The position numbers were made by a program, and so were the translations under genes. A stretch of 33,215 bases of DNA from Cytobacillus purgationiresistens. GTDB taxonomy: Bacteria > Bacillota > Bacilli > Bacillales > Cytobacillaceae. The stretch lies in NCBI RefSeq assembly GCF_030813235.1, contig NZ_JAUSUB010000046.1, positions 1-33,215 on the forward strand, written 5' to 3'. The stretch's first letter is position 1. Each line of letters opens with the position of its first letter. A model generated the notes under the pieces. That model was not told where the DNA came from, ran no database searches, and saw nothing but the letters and a program-made list of their open reading frames with translations. Below, piece after piece: positions 24,296-31,360 of this stretch.

Positions 24296-25294
24296 CTATT
24301 TAATTTTAACAATTATTTTCCCTTTAGCCCTTCCTAGTTCCGCATATTCCATTGCCTTTTGAATATCTTCAAAACTAAAAACTTTATCAATTACAGGATT
24401 GATTCCTCCAGATTCAATAATTTTTGCAATAGTACTTAATTGATTGCCATTTGGCTTCATAAATAAAAAAGTATATTGAACATTATGTTTTTTTTCAAGT
24501 GTAGTAAGTTTATAACTTGCTGCTGAAAACAACATCGTTTTAAAGAATCCTAAACCATATTCTTTAGCAAAACGAGCATTTGGTAAACCCGAAACAGAAA
24601 CAATTTTCCCTCCGCATTTTATAACATTGAATGATTTTTCAAGTATCTTTCCCCCAAGTGTATCAAAAACTGCATCATAATTGTTCAGTATATCTTCAAA
24701 CTTTTCTGTCTTGTAATTAATAATTTCATCTGCACCCAGAGATTTTACTAAATTCGTACCAGCTTCACTGGTAGTCGTCGCAACAGTAGCCCCCATTAAT
24801 TTGGCCAGTTGAATAGCAAATGTACCTACACCACCTGCCCCAGCTTGAATCAGTATTTTTTGTCCCTTTTGTAATTGTATTATGTCATGCAACGCTTGGT
24901 ATGAGGTAAGGCCAACCAGTGGAATCGATGCAGCTTCCTCAAAGCTCAAATTTTTAGGTTTTAAGGCTATGTCGTTTTCATGAATTGATAAAAATTCTGC
25001 AAAAGTTCCGATTTTACTTTTGCGTGGGCGTCCAAATATTTCGTCTCCAACTGTAAAACGAGTCACTTTTGCACCAACCTTAGCTACAACACCAGAAAAG
25101 TCATTCCCTAAAATAAGTGGCATTTTATATTTAGTCAATAATTTCACTTTTCCATCACGGATTTTATAATCTATTGGGTTAATGCTAGCGGCTTGAATTT
25201 CCGTGAGTACCTCGTAATCTCCAATTTCAGGTAGGGGCATTTCTGCTAAATGTATTGGTACTTTCCCGTACCTATCAATAACCATTGCTTTCAT
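24296..25294 (-). CDS. NADP-dependent MDR oxidoreductase (quinone-reductase type)
   Basis: A 332-residue medium-chain dehydrogenase/reductase without structural zinc cysteines. The N-terminal GroES-like domain contains AASINPIDYKIRDG and GNDFSGVV; the nucleotide site is ILIQAGAGGVGTFAIQLAKL (residues about 145-165); and the C-terminus has GKIIVKIK. The fold and lack of zinc ligands fit quinone oxidoreductase/enoyl-reductase types using NADPH. ATG 25294 follows GGAGG; the longer frame starts before the site. It lies 30 bases after the ArsR-type gene and is probably controlled by it. Confidence 0.9.
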   Translation of the reverse strand: MKAMVIDRYGKVPIHLAEMPLPEIGDYEVLTEIQAASINPIDYKIRDGKVKLLTKYKMPLILGNDFSGVVAKVGAKVTRFTVGDEIFGRPRKSKIGTFAEFLSIHENDIALKPKNLSFEEAASIPLVGLTSYQALHDIIQLQKGQKILIQAGAGGVGTFAIQLAKLMGATVATTTSEAGTNLVKSLGADEIINYKTEKFEDILNNYDAVFDTLGGKILEKSFNVIKCGGKIVSVSGLPNARFAKEYGLGFFKTMLFSAASYKLTTLEKKHNVQYTFLFMKPNGNQLSTIAKIIESGGINPVIDKVFSFEDIQKAMEYAELGRAKGKIIVKIK

Positions 25295-25324
25295 TGCATA
25301 TACCTCCATATCAAATCTAATCTA

Positions 25325-25660
25325 TTACTTAGTTTCAATGATCAACTTTTCAATATCATACAAAAGATTTTTTAATAAACTTAATTTTGTACTAACATCA
25401 ATATAATAAAAGTTTTTTGTGCCCTCTTTACGCATAAAAATAATACCTGCATCTCTCAAAACCCTTAGATGATGTGAAACAGCAGGACGAGAAAGATGTG
25501 TTTGTTGAGTGATTTCACCTACACGTAATCCATTTTCACAATCGGTTCCCATTAGAACTAACAAGATAGATTGACGTGTTTCATCACCAATCGCCAATAA
25601 TACTTTCTGACAATTAATAAAATCTTCTTTGATTAACTTTAATTGATCATTTTTATTCAT
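25325..25660 (-). CDS. ArsR-family (HTH_20) transcriptional regulator
   Basis: A 111-residue winged-helix protein: AIGDETRQSILLVLMGTDCE (helix 1-2), VGEITQQTHLSRPAVSHHLR (recognition HTH) and VLRDAGIIFMRKEGTKNFYY (wing). There is no clear metal-binding CxC pattern in the recognition helix; two cysteines (CENG and NCQK) are isolated, so the signal may be redox or a small electrophile rather than metal. ATG 25660 has GGAGG upstream with long spacing. It leads a two-gene unit with the MDR oxidoreductase, which suggests a response to quinones or aldehydes (inference). Confidence 0.88.
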   Translation of the reverse strand: MNKNDQLKLIKEDFINCQKVLLAIGDETRQSILLVLMGTDCENGLRVGEITQQTHLSRPAVSHHLRVLRDAGIIFMRKEGTKNFYYIDVSTKLSLLKNLLYDIEKLIIETK

Positions 25661-25795
25661 TCAATCTAAAACCTCCGTTTATCCAACAACTAGTTTAAAC
25701 AAATCAACCACAGTAATGAATATAAGAATAAACAATAGATACTTTCTATGCAATATTGAGAAAGAAAATCGAGATGAACCATATCTTAATATTCC

Positions 25796-25866
25796 AACTA
25801 ACCTGCCACTTTAGCAGCATAATAAAAAGCGACTCTTCATAATGGAGAATCGCTCGTTAACTTAAT
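25796..25866 (+). repeat. Dispersed repeat copy 14
   Basis: CAACTAACCTGCCACTTTAG, CAGCATAATAAAAAGCGACT, core hairpin GCGATTCTC/GAAGAGTCGC on the minus strand followed by TTTTTATTATG, and right end CTCGTTAACTTAA. The right end enters the coding region of the DUF3953 gene and supplies its stop. Confidence 0.9.
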
Positions 25867-26093
25867 AAAAACCCTTGTATGGATACAAATAAAATAAATA
25901 TACACGTAATAATAGACAGCCAACCTATTGATTTTCTCTCTTGTTGAAATTCTTTTAATCCCAGTACCAACATTAATAAGCCTAGGGAAAATATCATCAG
26001 TGATTGATACTTAAAATCTTTTGTAATGAGACTATACATAGCAATAATGAATACGATTATTGATATAACATAGTGTGAAATTTTAAGCAACAT
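25857..26093 (-). CDS. DUF3953 (YczI-like) membrane protein
   Basis: A 78-residue protein with three hydrophobic helices (about 5-22, 28-46 and 55-76). The core MIFSLGLLMLVLGLKEFQQE with a following basic turn and GWLSIITCIFILFVSIQGF resembles the YczI/DUF3953 family, function unknown. ATG 26093 has AAGGGGG at good spacing. The last codons and the TAA lie inside the dispersed repeat, so the original C-terminus may have differed slightly. The repeat's hairpin and T-run directly after the stop could terminate its transcript. Confidence 0.75.
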   Translation of the reverse strand: MLLKISHYVISIIVFIIAMYSLITKDFKYQSLMIFSLGLLMLVLGLKEFQQERKSIGWLSIITCIFILFVSIQGFLLS

Positions 26094-26176
26094 CCATCCC
26101 CCTTATTCAAATCCATTGGTCTGACAAAATATGATATCTGAGTACATTTGCCAATTAATTATAACATTCCATCTTG

Positions 26177-26235
26177 CGCTAACCTGCCCCGATTCTAACG
26201 GGTGCTTTAGAGGGTTGCTGCGGCAACCTTTAGGA
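26177..26235 (+). repeat. Dispersed repeat copy 15, rearranged
   Basis: CGCTAACCTGCCCCGATTCT is followed by CTAACGGGTGC, which is the reverse complement of the family's right end (GCACCCGTTAG). A strong hairpin, GGTTGC/GCAACC (26213-26228), follows. So one end is inverted relative to other copies. Confidence 0.7.
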
Positions 26236-26243
26236 ATCCATTA

Positions 26244-26615
26244 TTAATATTTAGTAAGCCAGTCAATTAATTGATCATAGTTACTTGAGAACATTACATT
26301 GTCTTTGGTATTTGACTGTTCAAGGTGAATTAGAATATCCCCTTCTTCTAATAAAAAAGCGACAGCAATGGTGTTCTTTAATATATTATTAGAAAAAAAT
26401 TTGTCTTTCCACAATTTTTGTACAGAAAAATGTTCTGGAGTATAACCTTTACGATTAACTAACAACTTATACTTTTTTCCTTGTCTAATAAATGAATAAC
26501 ACGTTTTCTCAAATGAATTAAACCAGGTGTTTACATCAGCAAGGGTTATGAAACCTGTCAAATTAGTAATAATAATATCTTCAGAAATGGATGTACTTAT
26601 ATTTTTAACATTCAA
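26244..26615 (-). CDS. Hypothetical protein, possible STAS-like fold
   Basis: A 123-residue soluble protein. The pattern IIITNLTGFITLADVNTWFN, then KKYKLLVNRKGYTP, VQKLWKDKF and a final DQLIDWLTKY, alternates strands and helices in an order that recalls SpoIIAA-like/STAS domains, but no diagnostic motif is present. TTG 26615 is the only start with a ribosome site (AAGGAG, long spacing). The GGTTGC/GCAACC hairpin just after its stop may act as its terminator. Monocistronic. Confidence 0.55.
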   Translation of the reverse strand: MNVKNISTSISEDIIITNLTGFITLADVNTWFNSFEKTCYSFIRQGKKYKLLVNRKGYTPEHFSVQKLWKDKFFSNNILKNTIAVAFLLEEGDILIHLEQSNTKDNVMFSSNYDQLIDWLTKY

Positions 26616-26779
26616 TTAAACAGCAACTCCTTACTATTATTATAAACTAAATAATGGAAGCGAGTATAAATATTAATGTTGCACTGTTCGAATAAACCGA
26701 AAGACTGTACTATACATATCCATAAAGACACTTTGTGAACGCAAACGTCATTCATTTTGCAGTAAACTTTGTACTAATG

Positions 26780-26866
26780 CAGCTAACCTGCCCCGATAGT
26801 TCCATAATAAAAAGCTGCCTTAAAGACAGCTCCGATCTTCAGCTAACGCACCCGTTAGCTTAACAA
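26780..26866 (+). repeat. Dispersed repeat copy 16
   Basis: AGCTAACCTGCCCCGATAGT, TCCATAATAAAAAGCTGCCT, core AGCTG/CAGCT, and right end GCACCCGTTAGCTTAAC. The terminal inverted repeat is AGCTAAC...GTTAGCT here rather than AACTAAC...GTTAGTT: the outermost base changed on both ends together. Confidence 0.92.
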
Positions 26867-26902
26867 GGTATGTATAGATTAATTTTCAACTTTAATGTAT
26901 GT

Positions 26903-27208
26903 TCATTCGAATATAGGACGCATAAAGCTTCTCTCATAACTTAAAATACATTTAGTCTCTTCTGCAAATTTATATGCTTCTTGACATTCTGCATCCAATG
27001 CCATTTTTACTCGGTACTCTTCATATGCTGCTAAACTTGGGAAAGTGAATAATGCATAAGCAATATTATTAGCACCCTCATGTGGAAGGAAATAACCCTG
27101 ATGTGTACCGCCTAATTTATTTACTAATCGAATCCACATCTTACCGTATTCCCCGAACTCATTTAATTTATAAGGGTCAATAACATATTTCAGATAGCAT
27201 GTAACCAT
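26903..27208 (-). CDS. NIPSNAP-family protein
   Basis: A 101-residue protein of the ferredoxin-like dimeric alpha/beta barrel group: MVTCYLKYVIDPYKLNEFGE, GKMWIRLVNKLGGTHQGYFL, PHEGANNIAYALFTFPSLAA and SYERSFMRPI. NIPSNAP proteins are small, cytoplasmic and of unclear biochemical role. ATG 27208 is chosen because AGGGGGA lies upstream; the frame extends 12 codons further but into the ribosome site. Stand-alone gene between repeat copies. Confidence 0.85.
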   Translation of the reverse strand: MVTCYLKYVIDPYKLNEFGEYGKMWIRLVNKLGGTHQGYFLPHEGANNIAYALFTFPSLAAYEEYRVKMALDAECQEAYKFAEETKCILSYERSFMRPIFE

Positions 27209-27257
27209 TTTAATCCCCCTAAAAAATCTATTTTTTTCCATCATAGCATATAATTTG

Positions 27258-27332
27258 ACTAACCTGCCGCTTTAGCGACATAAACAAAAAGACTTCCCTT
27301 TATTTAAGAAAAGCACCCGTTAGTTGAATAAC
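27258..27332 (+). repeat. Dispersed repeat copy 17
   Basis: GACTAACCTGCCGCTTTAGC, GACATAAACAAAAAG, core CTTCCCTTTATTTAAGAAAAG, right end GCACCCGTTAGTTGAATA. Immediately after the GrpB-like pseudogene. Confidence 0.92.
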
Positions 27333-27337
27333 AGTAT

Positions 27338-27844
27338 TTACATTTTTTCTAAGATAAACTTAATAAAATCAGATTTTTCATCTGTATATTTCTGTTTATT
27401 ATTTTTATTTACTACTGATAGTTTCTGTTTAAGCTCTTCATATTCAATTCTTGCTTCATCATTACTTCTTAAATAATCTCTAAATTTCAATAGTTCGATT
27501 AGATATTTACTCCCACTTTGGAACATGTGGATTTAATGTGTTCTTGGTTTGCCCTTACTAAAATAATGCCTATCAGGCAAAATGTTGGTTCCTCGATATG
27601 AGTAACCAAGGCTTTCTAAATGTGAGGAACAATAATCACCATCGCTAAATTTATTTATTTCAACGGCAATATCAATAATCGGCTTTGCACTTAGATAATT
27701 TACTGCGGTACTTCCAATATGATGAACATCCACAATATACTTACTGATCTTCTTCTGAATTGTTTCTTTTTCTAATAAAAATTTTTCTTCCCATTCTTCT
27801 GTCCAAGGGGTTAAAAAAACTTCACCTTTTGGTAACCCTAACAT
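27338..27844 (-). pseudogene. GrpB-family nucleotidyltransferase-like gene with nonsense codon
   Basis: ATG 27844 (AAGGTGAT upstream) starts MLGLPKGEVFLTPWTEEWEE; the protein continues VDVHHIGSTAVNYLSAKPII (GS motif of the fold) and LPDRHYFSKGKPRTH, then a TAA at about 27533-27535 where Gln or His is expected. The same frame goes on IHMFQSGSKYLIELLKFRDY and LRSNDEARIEYEELKQKL to 27338. Full length about 168 residues, normal for GrpB. A single base change (CAA to TAA) would explain it, so inactivation is recent, or this is suppressed or a sequencing error. Confidence 0.85.
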
Positions 27845-27907
27845 TTCATCACCTTGATTAACTGATTTATGTATTTTATCTATTTTAATTATATCTTTAT
27901 AATTGTC

Positions 27908-27945
27908 GCTAACCTGCACGTTTGCTACATAAGAAAAGCATTCTG
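27908..27945 (+). repeat. Dispersed repeat copy 18, truncated
   Basis: GCTAACCTGCACGTTTGCTA then CATAAGAAAAGC: left arm only, between the GrpB-like pseudogene and the next terminator. Confidence 0.8.
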
Positions 27946-27950
27946 ATTGG

Positions 27951-27987
27951 CTCAAAAAAGTTGATGATAGTTTTTCATATCATCAAC
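27951..27987 (-). terminator. Terminator overlapping gene end
   Basis: A perfect 10-bp stem, GTTGATGATA (27960-27969) and TATCATCAAC (27978-27987), followed on the minus strand by TTTTTTGAG. The stem includes the stop codon of the 59-residue gene. Confidence 0.92.
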
Positions 27988-28162
27988 CGTTACCTTCAGC
28001 TGTTTTATACGATTTTGTAAAGATACTTATCATCAATATGATAATTCCAATAATTCCACCGATAAATTCAGCTATATAGAAATGACCATCGCTTATTAAA
28101 CGAATTAGAAAACCTCCTCCAAAAATTATGGAGAGTAGAATACCTAAAGATATTAAAGGCAT
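27983..28162 (-). CDS. 59-residue two-helix membrane protein
   Basis: Reads MPLISLGILLSIIFGGGFLI, RLISDGHFYIAEFIGGIIGI, then IILMISIFTKSYKTAEGNG: two hydrophobic helices and a polar C-terminal tail. ATG 28162 has only a distant AGGTGAT. A perfect terminator overlaps its stop, which supports a real transcription unit. No family recognised. Confidence 0.65.
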   Translation of the reverse strand: MPLISLGILLSIIFGGGFLIRLISDGHFYIAEFIGGIIGIIILMISIFTKSYKTAEGNG

Positions 28163-28219
28163 CTTTATATAGAAATATCACCTTTCATATATATCTTTTT
28201 AAAATGATGATTATTTCCT

Positions 28220-28290
28220 TCTTCCACTAAGCTGCCGCGTTTGTTCCACAAAAAAAGAGCTTACCTTATTTTAAGAAGCCCTTACCAGTC
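28220..28290 (+). repeat. Dispersed repeat copy 19
   Basis: TTCCACTAAGCTGCCGCGTT, TGTTCCACAAAAAAAGAGC, core GCTTACC/AAGAAGC, right end CCCTTACCAGTCGGTTGA (eroded). Minus-strand hairpin is followed by TTTTTTTG. Confidence 0.82.
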
Positions 28291-28314
28291 GGTTGATGTC
28301 AAAATCTAAGACGT

Positions 28315-28710
28315 CTAATGGATCTCCTTACACGCCCAAGCATCAACTTCTACTTTAAAAACTGGCGCTGCCAATGCTACCACATAAATCATTGTTGTAC
28401 AGGGAAGATGCTCACCTAAGAAATCTCCAATAATCTTCCTTCGTTTATCTGCATCAAAATCACCGACTAAATAAAATACTAGCTTTGTTAAATCTTCTAC
28501 TTTCATATTAGCAGACTCAAGGTTTCTTCTTATATTCTCCAGCGCTAGCTGTAATTGATCTAATGAATTATCCGGTACCGTTCCATCTACGTGCATACCT
28601 AGTTGCCCAGACAATGTAAGCCATTTATTAGGACCTGTAACCTCTATTTGATGTACATAAGGTGCTACTGGTTTATGTACTGTTTCTGGATTTCTAGATT
28701 TTTTCAACAT
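28315..28710 (-). CDS. RidA/YjgF-family protein
   Basis: A 131-residue protein of the YjgF/YER057c/UK114 superfamily: YVHQIEVTGPNKWLTLSGQL (start of the trimer interface with SGQ), DNSLDQLQLALENIRRNLES, ANMKVEDLTKLVFYLVGDFD and PVFKVEVDAWACK. The usual catalytic Arg of true RidA (about position 105) is not evident; the equivalent region is LPCTTMIYVVALAAP, so it may be a non-deaminase subgroup. Start ATG 28710 follows AAGGAG. Monocistronic. Confidence 0.85.
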   Translation of the reverse strand: MLKKSRNPETVHKPVAPYVHQIEVTGPNKWLTLSGQLGMHVDGTVPDNSLDQLQLALENIRRNLESANMKVEDLTKLVFYLVGDFDADKRRKIIGDFLGEHLPCTTMIYVVALAAPVFKVEVDAWACKEIH

Positions 28711-28778
28711 ACAACACTCCTTATTTTAATTTTAAAATTATTCTAACTATATTATAACAGGTTTCATATTATCAAACC

Positions 28779-28850
28779 AACCTGCCACTTTAGTAGTATA
28801 AGAAAAAAGCAAACCTTCATAATTAAGAATCGTTACTCTAATAATTTTTG
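28779..28850 (+). repeat. Dispersed repeat copy 20
   Basis: AACCAACCTGCCACTTTAGT, AGTATAAGAAAAAAGCAAAC, core with GATTCTT/GAAGGTT, right end eroded (CGTTACTCTAATAA). It ends eight bases before the stop of the PLP-enzyme remnant. Confidence 0.8.
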
Positions 28851-28857
28851 AAATATA

Positions 28858-29330
28858 TTAAATAGCTGTGAATTTAGAAGAAGTTGTTATGGAAACAATA
28901 CTAGCGTTCTTACTAAATAAATCATTTCGAAATATCTGCTTAACAGCTGCAATTACCGTACAAGACGATAACTCTAAATGGATGCCTTTTTTACTCATTT
29001 CGTTTTGGGCTAGCTTTGCAGCCTTTTCAGATATAATGAGTGCATTACTAGAACTATTAGATACTGCTTGAACTGCTTGCCAAGTTACCGTAGTGCCAGC
29101 AATTGATGTTAAATTAGTCTTTACATTAAAATGGTTAGTATAAAGATCACCTTTAAGAACATTTGAAATTCTACCAAAAGGTTCAACAGCATAAAGCTTG
29201 GGAACATTAGATATTGATCATATGAAGGAATTATATAAGATGAGCTTCGCCATATCTTCTGTACTTTCCTTTCCATCATCCCATTGCACTTTTATTGATT
29301 TTGCCTCTCATTGTTTAACAACTTAGGCTT
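28858..29330 (-). pseudogene. PLP-dependent enzyme remnant (threonine synthase-like C-terminus)
   Basis: On the minus strand: KLLNNEAKSIKVQWDDGKES, TEDMAKLILYNSFI, a TGA, then in a second frame VPKLYAVEPFGRISNVLKGD, TSIAGTTVTWQAVQAVSNSS, NALIISEKAAKLAQNEMSKK and NASIVSITTSSKF with TAA at 28858. This matches the C-terminal third of fold-type II PLP enzymes such as threonine synthase. The catalytic lysine domain is absent, and the piece has a stop and a shift. The plus-strand frame over the same DNA is a shadow. Confidence 0.75.
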
Positions 29331-29370
29331 TTTTTATAAGTCAGTTATTAAGAAAGGAAAAATAATAATA

Positions 29371-29397
29371 TTAACAATAAGAAAAAATTACCGATAT
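29371..29397 (+). promoter_or_regulatory. Sigma-D-like flagellar promoter
   Basis: ACCGATAT (29390-29397) matches the sigma-D -10 (GCCGATAT) at seven of eight, and TTAA (29371-29374) 15 bp upstream matches the -35 TAAA at three of four. It precedes the flagellin gene by about 90 bases, the usual leader length. Confidence 0.7.
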
Positions 29398-29487
29398 ATA
29401 GGTTGAAAGTCCTTAAATTAAAAAATACAACGGGACTATGGGTGAATCATGGATGAGGAACCTAAAAATACATGGAGGTTTTAAAAA

Positions 29488-30432
29488 ATGATTATTAATA
29501 ACAATATTTCTGCATTAAACACTTACCGTCAATTAGGCGTTAATAACGGTGCAGGAGCAAAGGCAATGGAAAAATTATCTTCAGGTCTTCGCATCAACCG
29601 TGCTGGCGATGACGCTGCAGGTCTTGCTATCTCTGAAAAAATGCGTGCTCAAGTTCGTGGTTTGGACCAAGCAAGCCGCAACTCTCAAGATGGTATTTCT
29701 ATGATCCAAACGGCTGAGGGTGCGTTACAAGAAACTCAAAACATTCTTCAACGTATGCGTGAACTTGCTACACAAGCAGCCAATGATACAAACGTAGGTG
29801 TTGATCGTGGAGAAATACAAAAAGAAATCAATGAACTTACAAAAGAAATTGATCGTATTGCAGAAACTACAGAGTTCAATACTAAAAACTTATTAAATAC
29901 AGATGTAGGCGCTGACCCTGCTGACCCTGCTGCATTCACAGCAAAATTCCAAGTAGGCGCAAACGCTGGTCAATCTATGGAAATTTCTATTAATAATATG
30001 GGGTCACATGCTTTAGGTCTTACATCCGAAGATGGTACGGCAGGTACTCATGTTGCAGGTACATCAGTAAACGCTCAAATGGGCGCTACATATACTAACG
30101 TAGCTGGCGCATCGTATGTTGCAGATGGCGGCTTATCAGTAGCAGATAACGGATTAGCTTCAAGCGCAATTAAGGCTATCAATGATGCAATCGAAACAGT
30201 ATCTTCTCAACGTTCTAATCTTGGTGCATTCCAAAACCGTTTAGAGCACACAATTTCTAACTTGAACAACTCTTCTGAGAACCTTCAAGCTGCTGAATCT
30301 CGTGTACGTGACGTAGATATGGCGAAAGAAGTTATGGAGTTAACTCGTACTAACATTCTTTCTCAAGCTTCTCAAGCTATGCTTGCTCAAGCTAACCAAA
30401 AGCCCCAAGCAGTATTACAATTACTAGGTTAA
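29488..30432 (+). CDS. hag: Flagellin
   Basis: A 314-residue flagellin, the filament subunit exported by the flagellar type III system. D0/D1 N-terminal region (residues 1-140): MIINNNISALNTYRQLGVNN, EKLSSGLRINRAGDDAAGLA, ISEKMRAQVRGLDQASRNSQ. The variable middle (about 141-215) is Ala/Gly/Thr-rich. The C-terminal D1/D0 (about 220-314) has SSQRSNLGAFQNRLEHTISN and ends MLAQANQKPQAVLQLLG. No signal peptide, as expected. GGAGG lies at good spacing before ATG 29488, and the codon usage looks more selected than in its neighbours. It is isolated from other flagellar genes, has a sigma-D-like promoter and a very strong terminator; CsrA control of the leader is possible but not shown. Confidence 0.97.
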   Translation: MIINNNISALNTYRQLGVNNGAGAKAMEKLSSGLRINRAGDDAAGLAISEKMRAQVRGLDQASRNSQDGISMIQTAEGALQETQNILQRMRELATQAANDTNVGVDRGEIQKEINELTKEIDRIAETTEFNTKNLLNTDVGADPADPAAFTAKFQVGANAGQSMEISINNMGSHALGLTSEDGTAGTHVAGTSVNAQMGATYTNVAGASYVADGGLSVADNGLASSAIKAINDAIETVSSQRSNLGAFQNRLEHTISNLNNSSENLQAAESRVRDVDMAKEVMELTRTNILSQASQAMLAQANQKPQAVLQLLG

Positions 30433-30448
30433 TACCTTAATACCTGCC

Positions 30449-30489
30449 AAAAAGACTCTCGAAGCGAAAAATGCTTCGAGAGTCTTTTT
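30449..30489 (+). terminator. Flagellin terminator
   Basis: A perfect 17-bp stem, starting AAAAAGACTCTCGAAGC (30449-30465) and ending GCTTCGAGAGTCTTTTT (30473-30489), loop of seven. One of the strongest hairpins in the window. Confidence 0.97.
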
Positions 30490-30518
30490 GTTTTAATGTC
30501 ATTTGAATATCTCAATTA

Positions 30519-30827
30519 TCAAGATTGGATTTCTCCAATTTTATAGTAACTTTTACATGTTTTATTAATATCCTTTTTAGCCACCATATTAATATCATTT
30601 GATTCAACAAACTCATTGATCTCTTTATCGTTAAGAAGTTCTGCTTCCATTGTTTTATTTTGGTTAATAATCTTGTTTACCCAATGAAAAAAAGAAAGTG
30701 CTAAGCCAAGGATTAGTCCGCCACCAATACCAATTAAAGTCCCTACAATAACCCAATATGTTGATAAATAAATCCCCACCATAAACATCACTAATCCAGC
30801 AATAAACAAAAGCTTACCTTTATTCAA
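30519..30827 (-). CDS. Two-helix membrane protein, unknown
   Basis: A 102-residue protein with an N-terminal hairpin of two transmembrane helices (LLFIAGLVMFMVGIYLSTYW; VIVGTLIGIGGGLILGLALS), the second glycine-rich, then a charged cytoplasmic tail of 50 residues (LLNDKEINEFVESNDINMVA). No family recognised. The only start with a ribosome site is TTG 30827, preceded by GGGGGGAT. That G-rich site continues upstream as GAAGTAACGGGGGG, which resembles the right end of the dispersed repeat read on the minus strand. Confidence 0.65.
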   Translation of the reverse strand: MNKGKLLFIAGLVMFMVGIYLSTYWVIVGTLIGIGGGLILGLALSFFHWVNKIINQNKTMEAELLNDKEINEFVESNDINMVAKKDINKTCKSYYKIGEIQS

Positions 30828-30849
30828 ATAATCCCCCCGTTACTTCTTC

Positions 30850-30922
30850 TATAAAACTACTTTAGCGACATAACAAAAGGACTTTCCCGTTATTAAAGAA
30901 AAGCCCCCGTTAGTACAATAAG
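30850..30922 (+). repeat. Dispersed repeat copy 21
   Basis: TATAAAACTACTTTAGCGAC, ATAACAAAAGGACTTTCCCG, TTATTAAAGAAAAGCCCCCG then TTAGTACAATAAG. It lies in a divergent intergenic region, upstream of genes on both sides, so it is not acting as a terminator of either. Confidence 0.85.
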
Positions 30923-30968
30923 TGACAAACCTTTGAATTAGTGAAGACATAAAGTCAAATTCAGTACA

Positions 30969-30997
30969 TTGTATTGTGTAGTAGTATGTTATATAAT
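30969..30997 (+). promoter_or_regulatory. Promoter of padR operon
   Basis: TTGTAT (30969-30974) and TATAAT (30992-30997) are separated by exactly 17 bp. TACATT and AATGTA (30965-30970 and 30995-31000) form an inverted repeat around the promoter and could be the PadR operator. Confidence 0.7.
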
Positions 30998-31030
30998 GTA
31001 GTAAATACAAATTAATAATGGTGGTAAAAT

Positions 31031-31360
31031 ATGAATGCTCAATTTAAAAAAGGTGTCCTAGAGTTAGTAGTTTTACTAATAATAAACCAGGATGACGAAT
31101 ATGGTTATTCACTGGTAAAGAGAATATCAAATCGAATTAGTATCTCAGAAGGTACAGTTTATCCTATATTGAGAAGACTGGTTAAAGAAAATTACTTAAC
31201 CACTTATCACAAGGAATCAACAGAAGGACCTTTTAGGAAGTACTATAGTATAACTAGCGTGGGTAAGGATAAACTTGACACACTGACTTCTGAATGGAAC
31301 GAGTTTGTAGATATAATCAACTTTTTTATCAAGGAGAGTGATGTATATGAACAAAAATGA
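31031..31360 (+). CDS. PadR-family transcriptional regulator
   Basis: A 109-residue winged-helix repressor: MNAQFKKGVLELVVLLIINQ, YGYSLVKRISNRISISEGTV, YPILRRLVKENYLTTYHKES, RKYYSITSVGKDKL. All elements of the short PadR (subfamily 2) form are present, including the C-terminal dimer helix. GGTGG is a modest ribosome site before ATG 31031. It overlaps the DUF1700 gene by 14 bases, so they are coupled. PadR/DUF1700 pairs are common and usually self-regulated. Confidence 0.92.
   Translation: MNAQFKKGVLELVVLLIINQDDEYGYSLVKRISNRISISEGTVYPILRRLVKENYLTTYHKESTEGPFRKYYSITSVGKDKLDTLTSEWNEFVDIINFFIKESDVYEQK

Noticed and set aside
28868..29071. Plus-strand frame of 67 codons (MNLEEVVMETILAFLLNKSF...)
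   Set aside because: It runs antisense to a minus-strand frame that clearly matches a PLP-enzyme C-terminus, and has no ribosome site.
30850..30922. Dispersed repeats as plain gene terminators
   Set aside because: Copy 21 is in a divergent region and copies keep one orientation after plus-strand genes too, so termination cannot be the sole reason for their placement.
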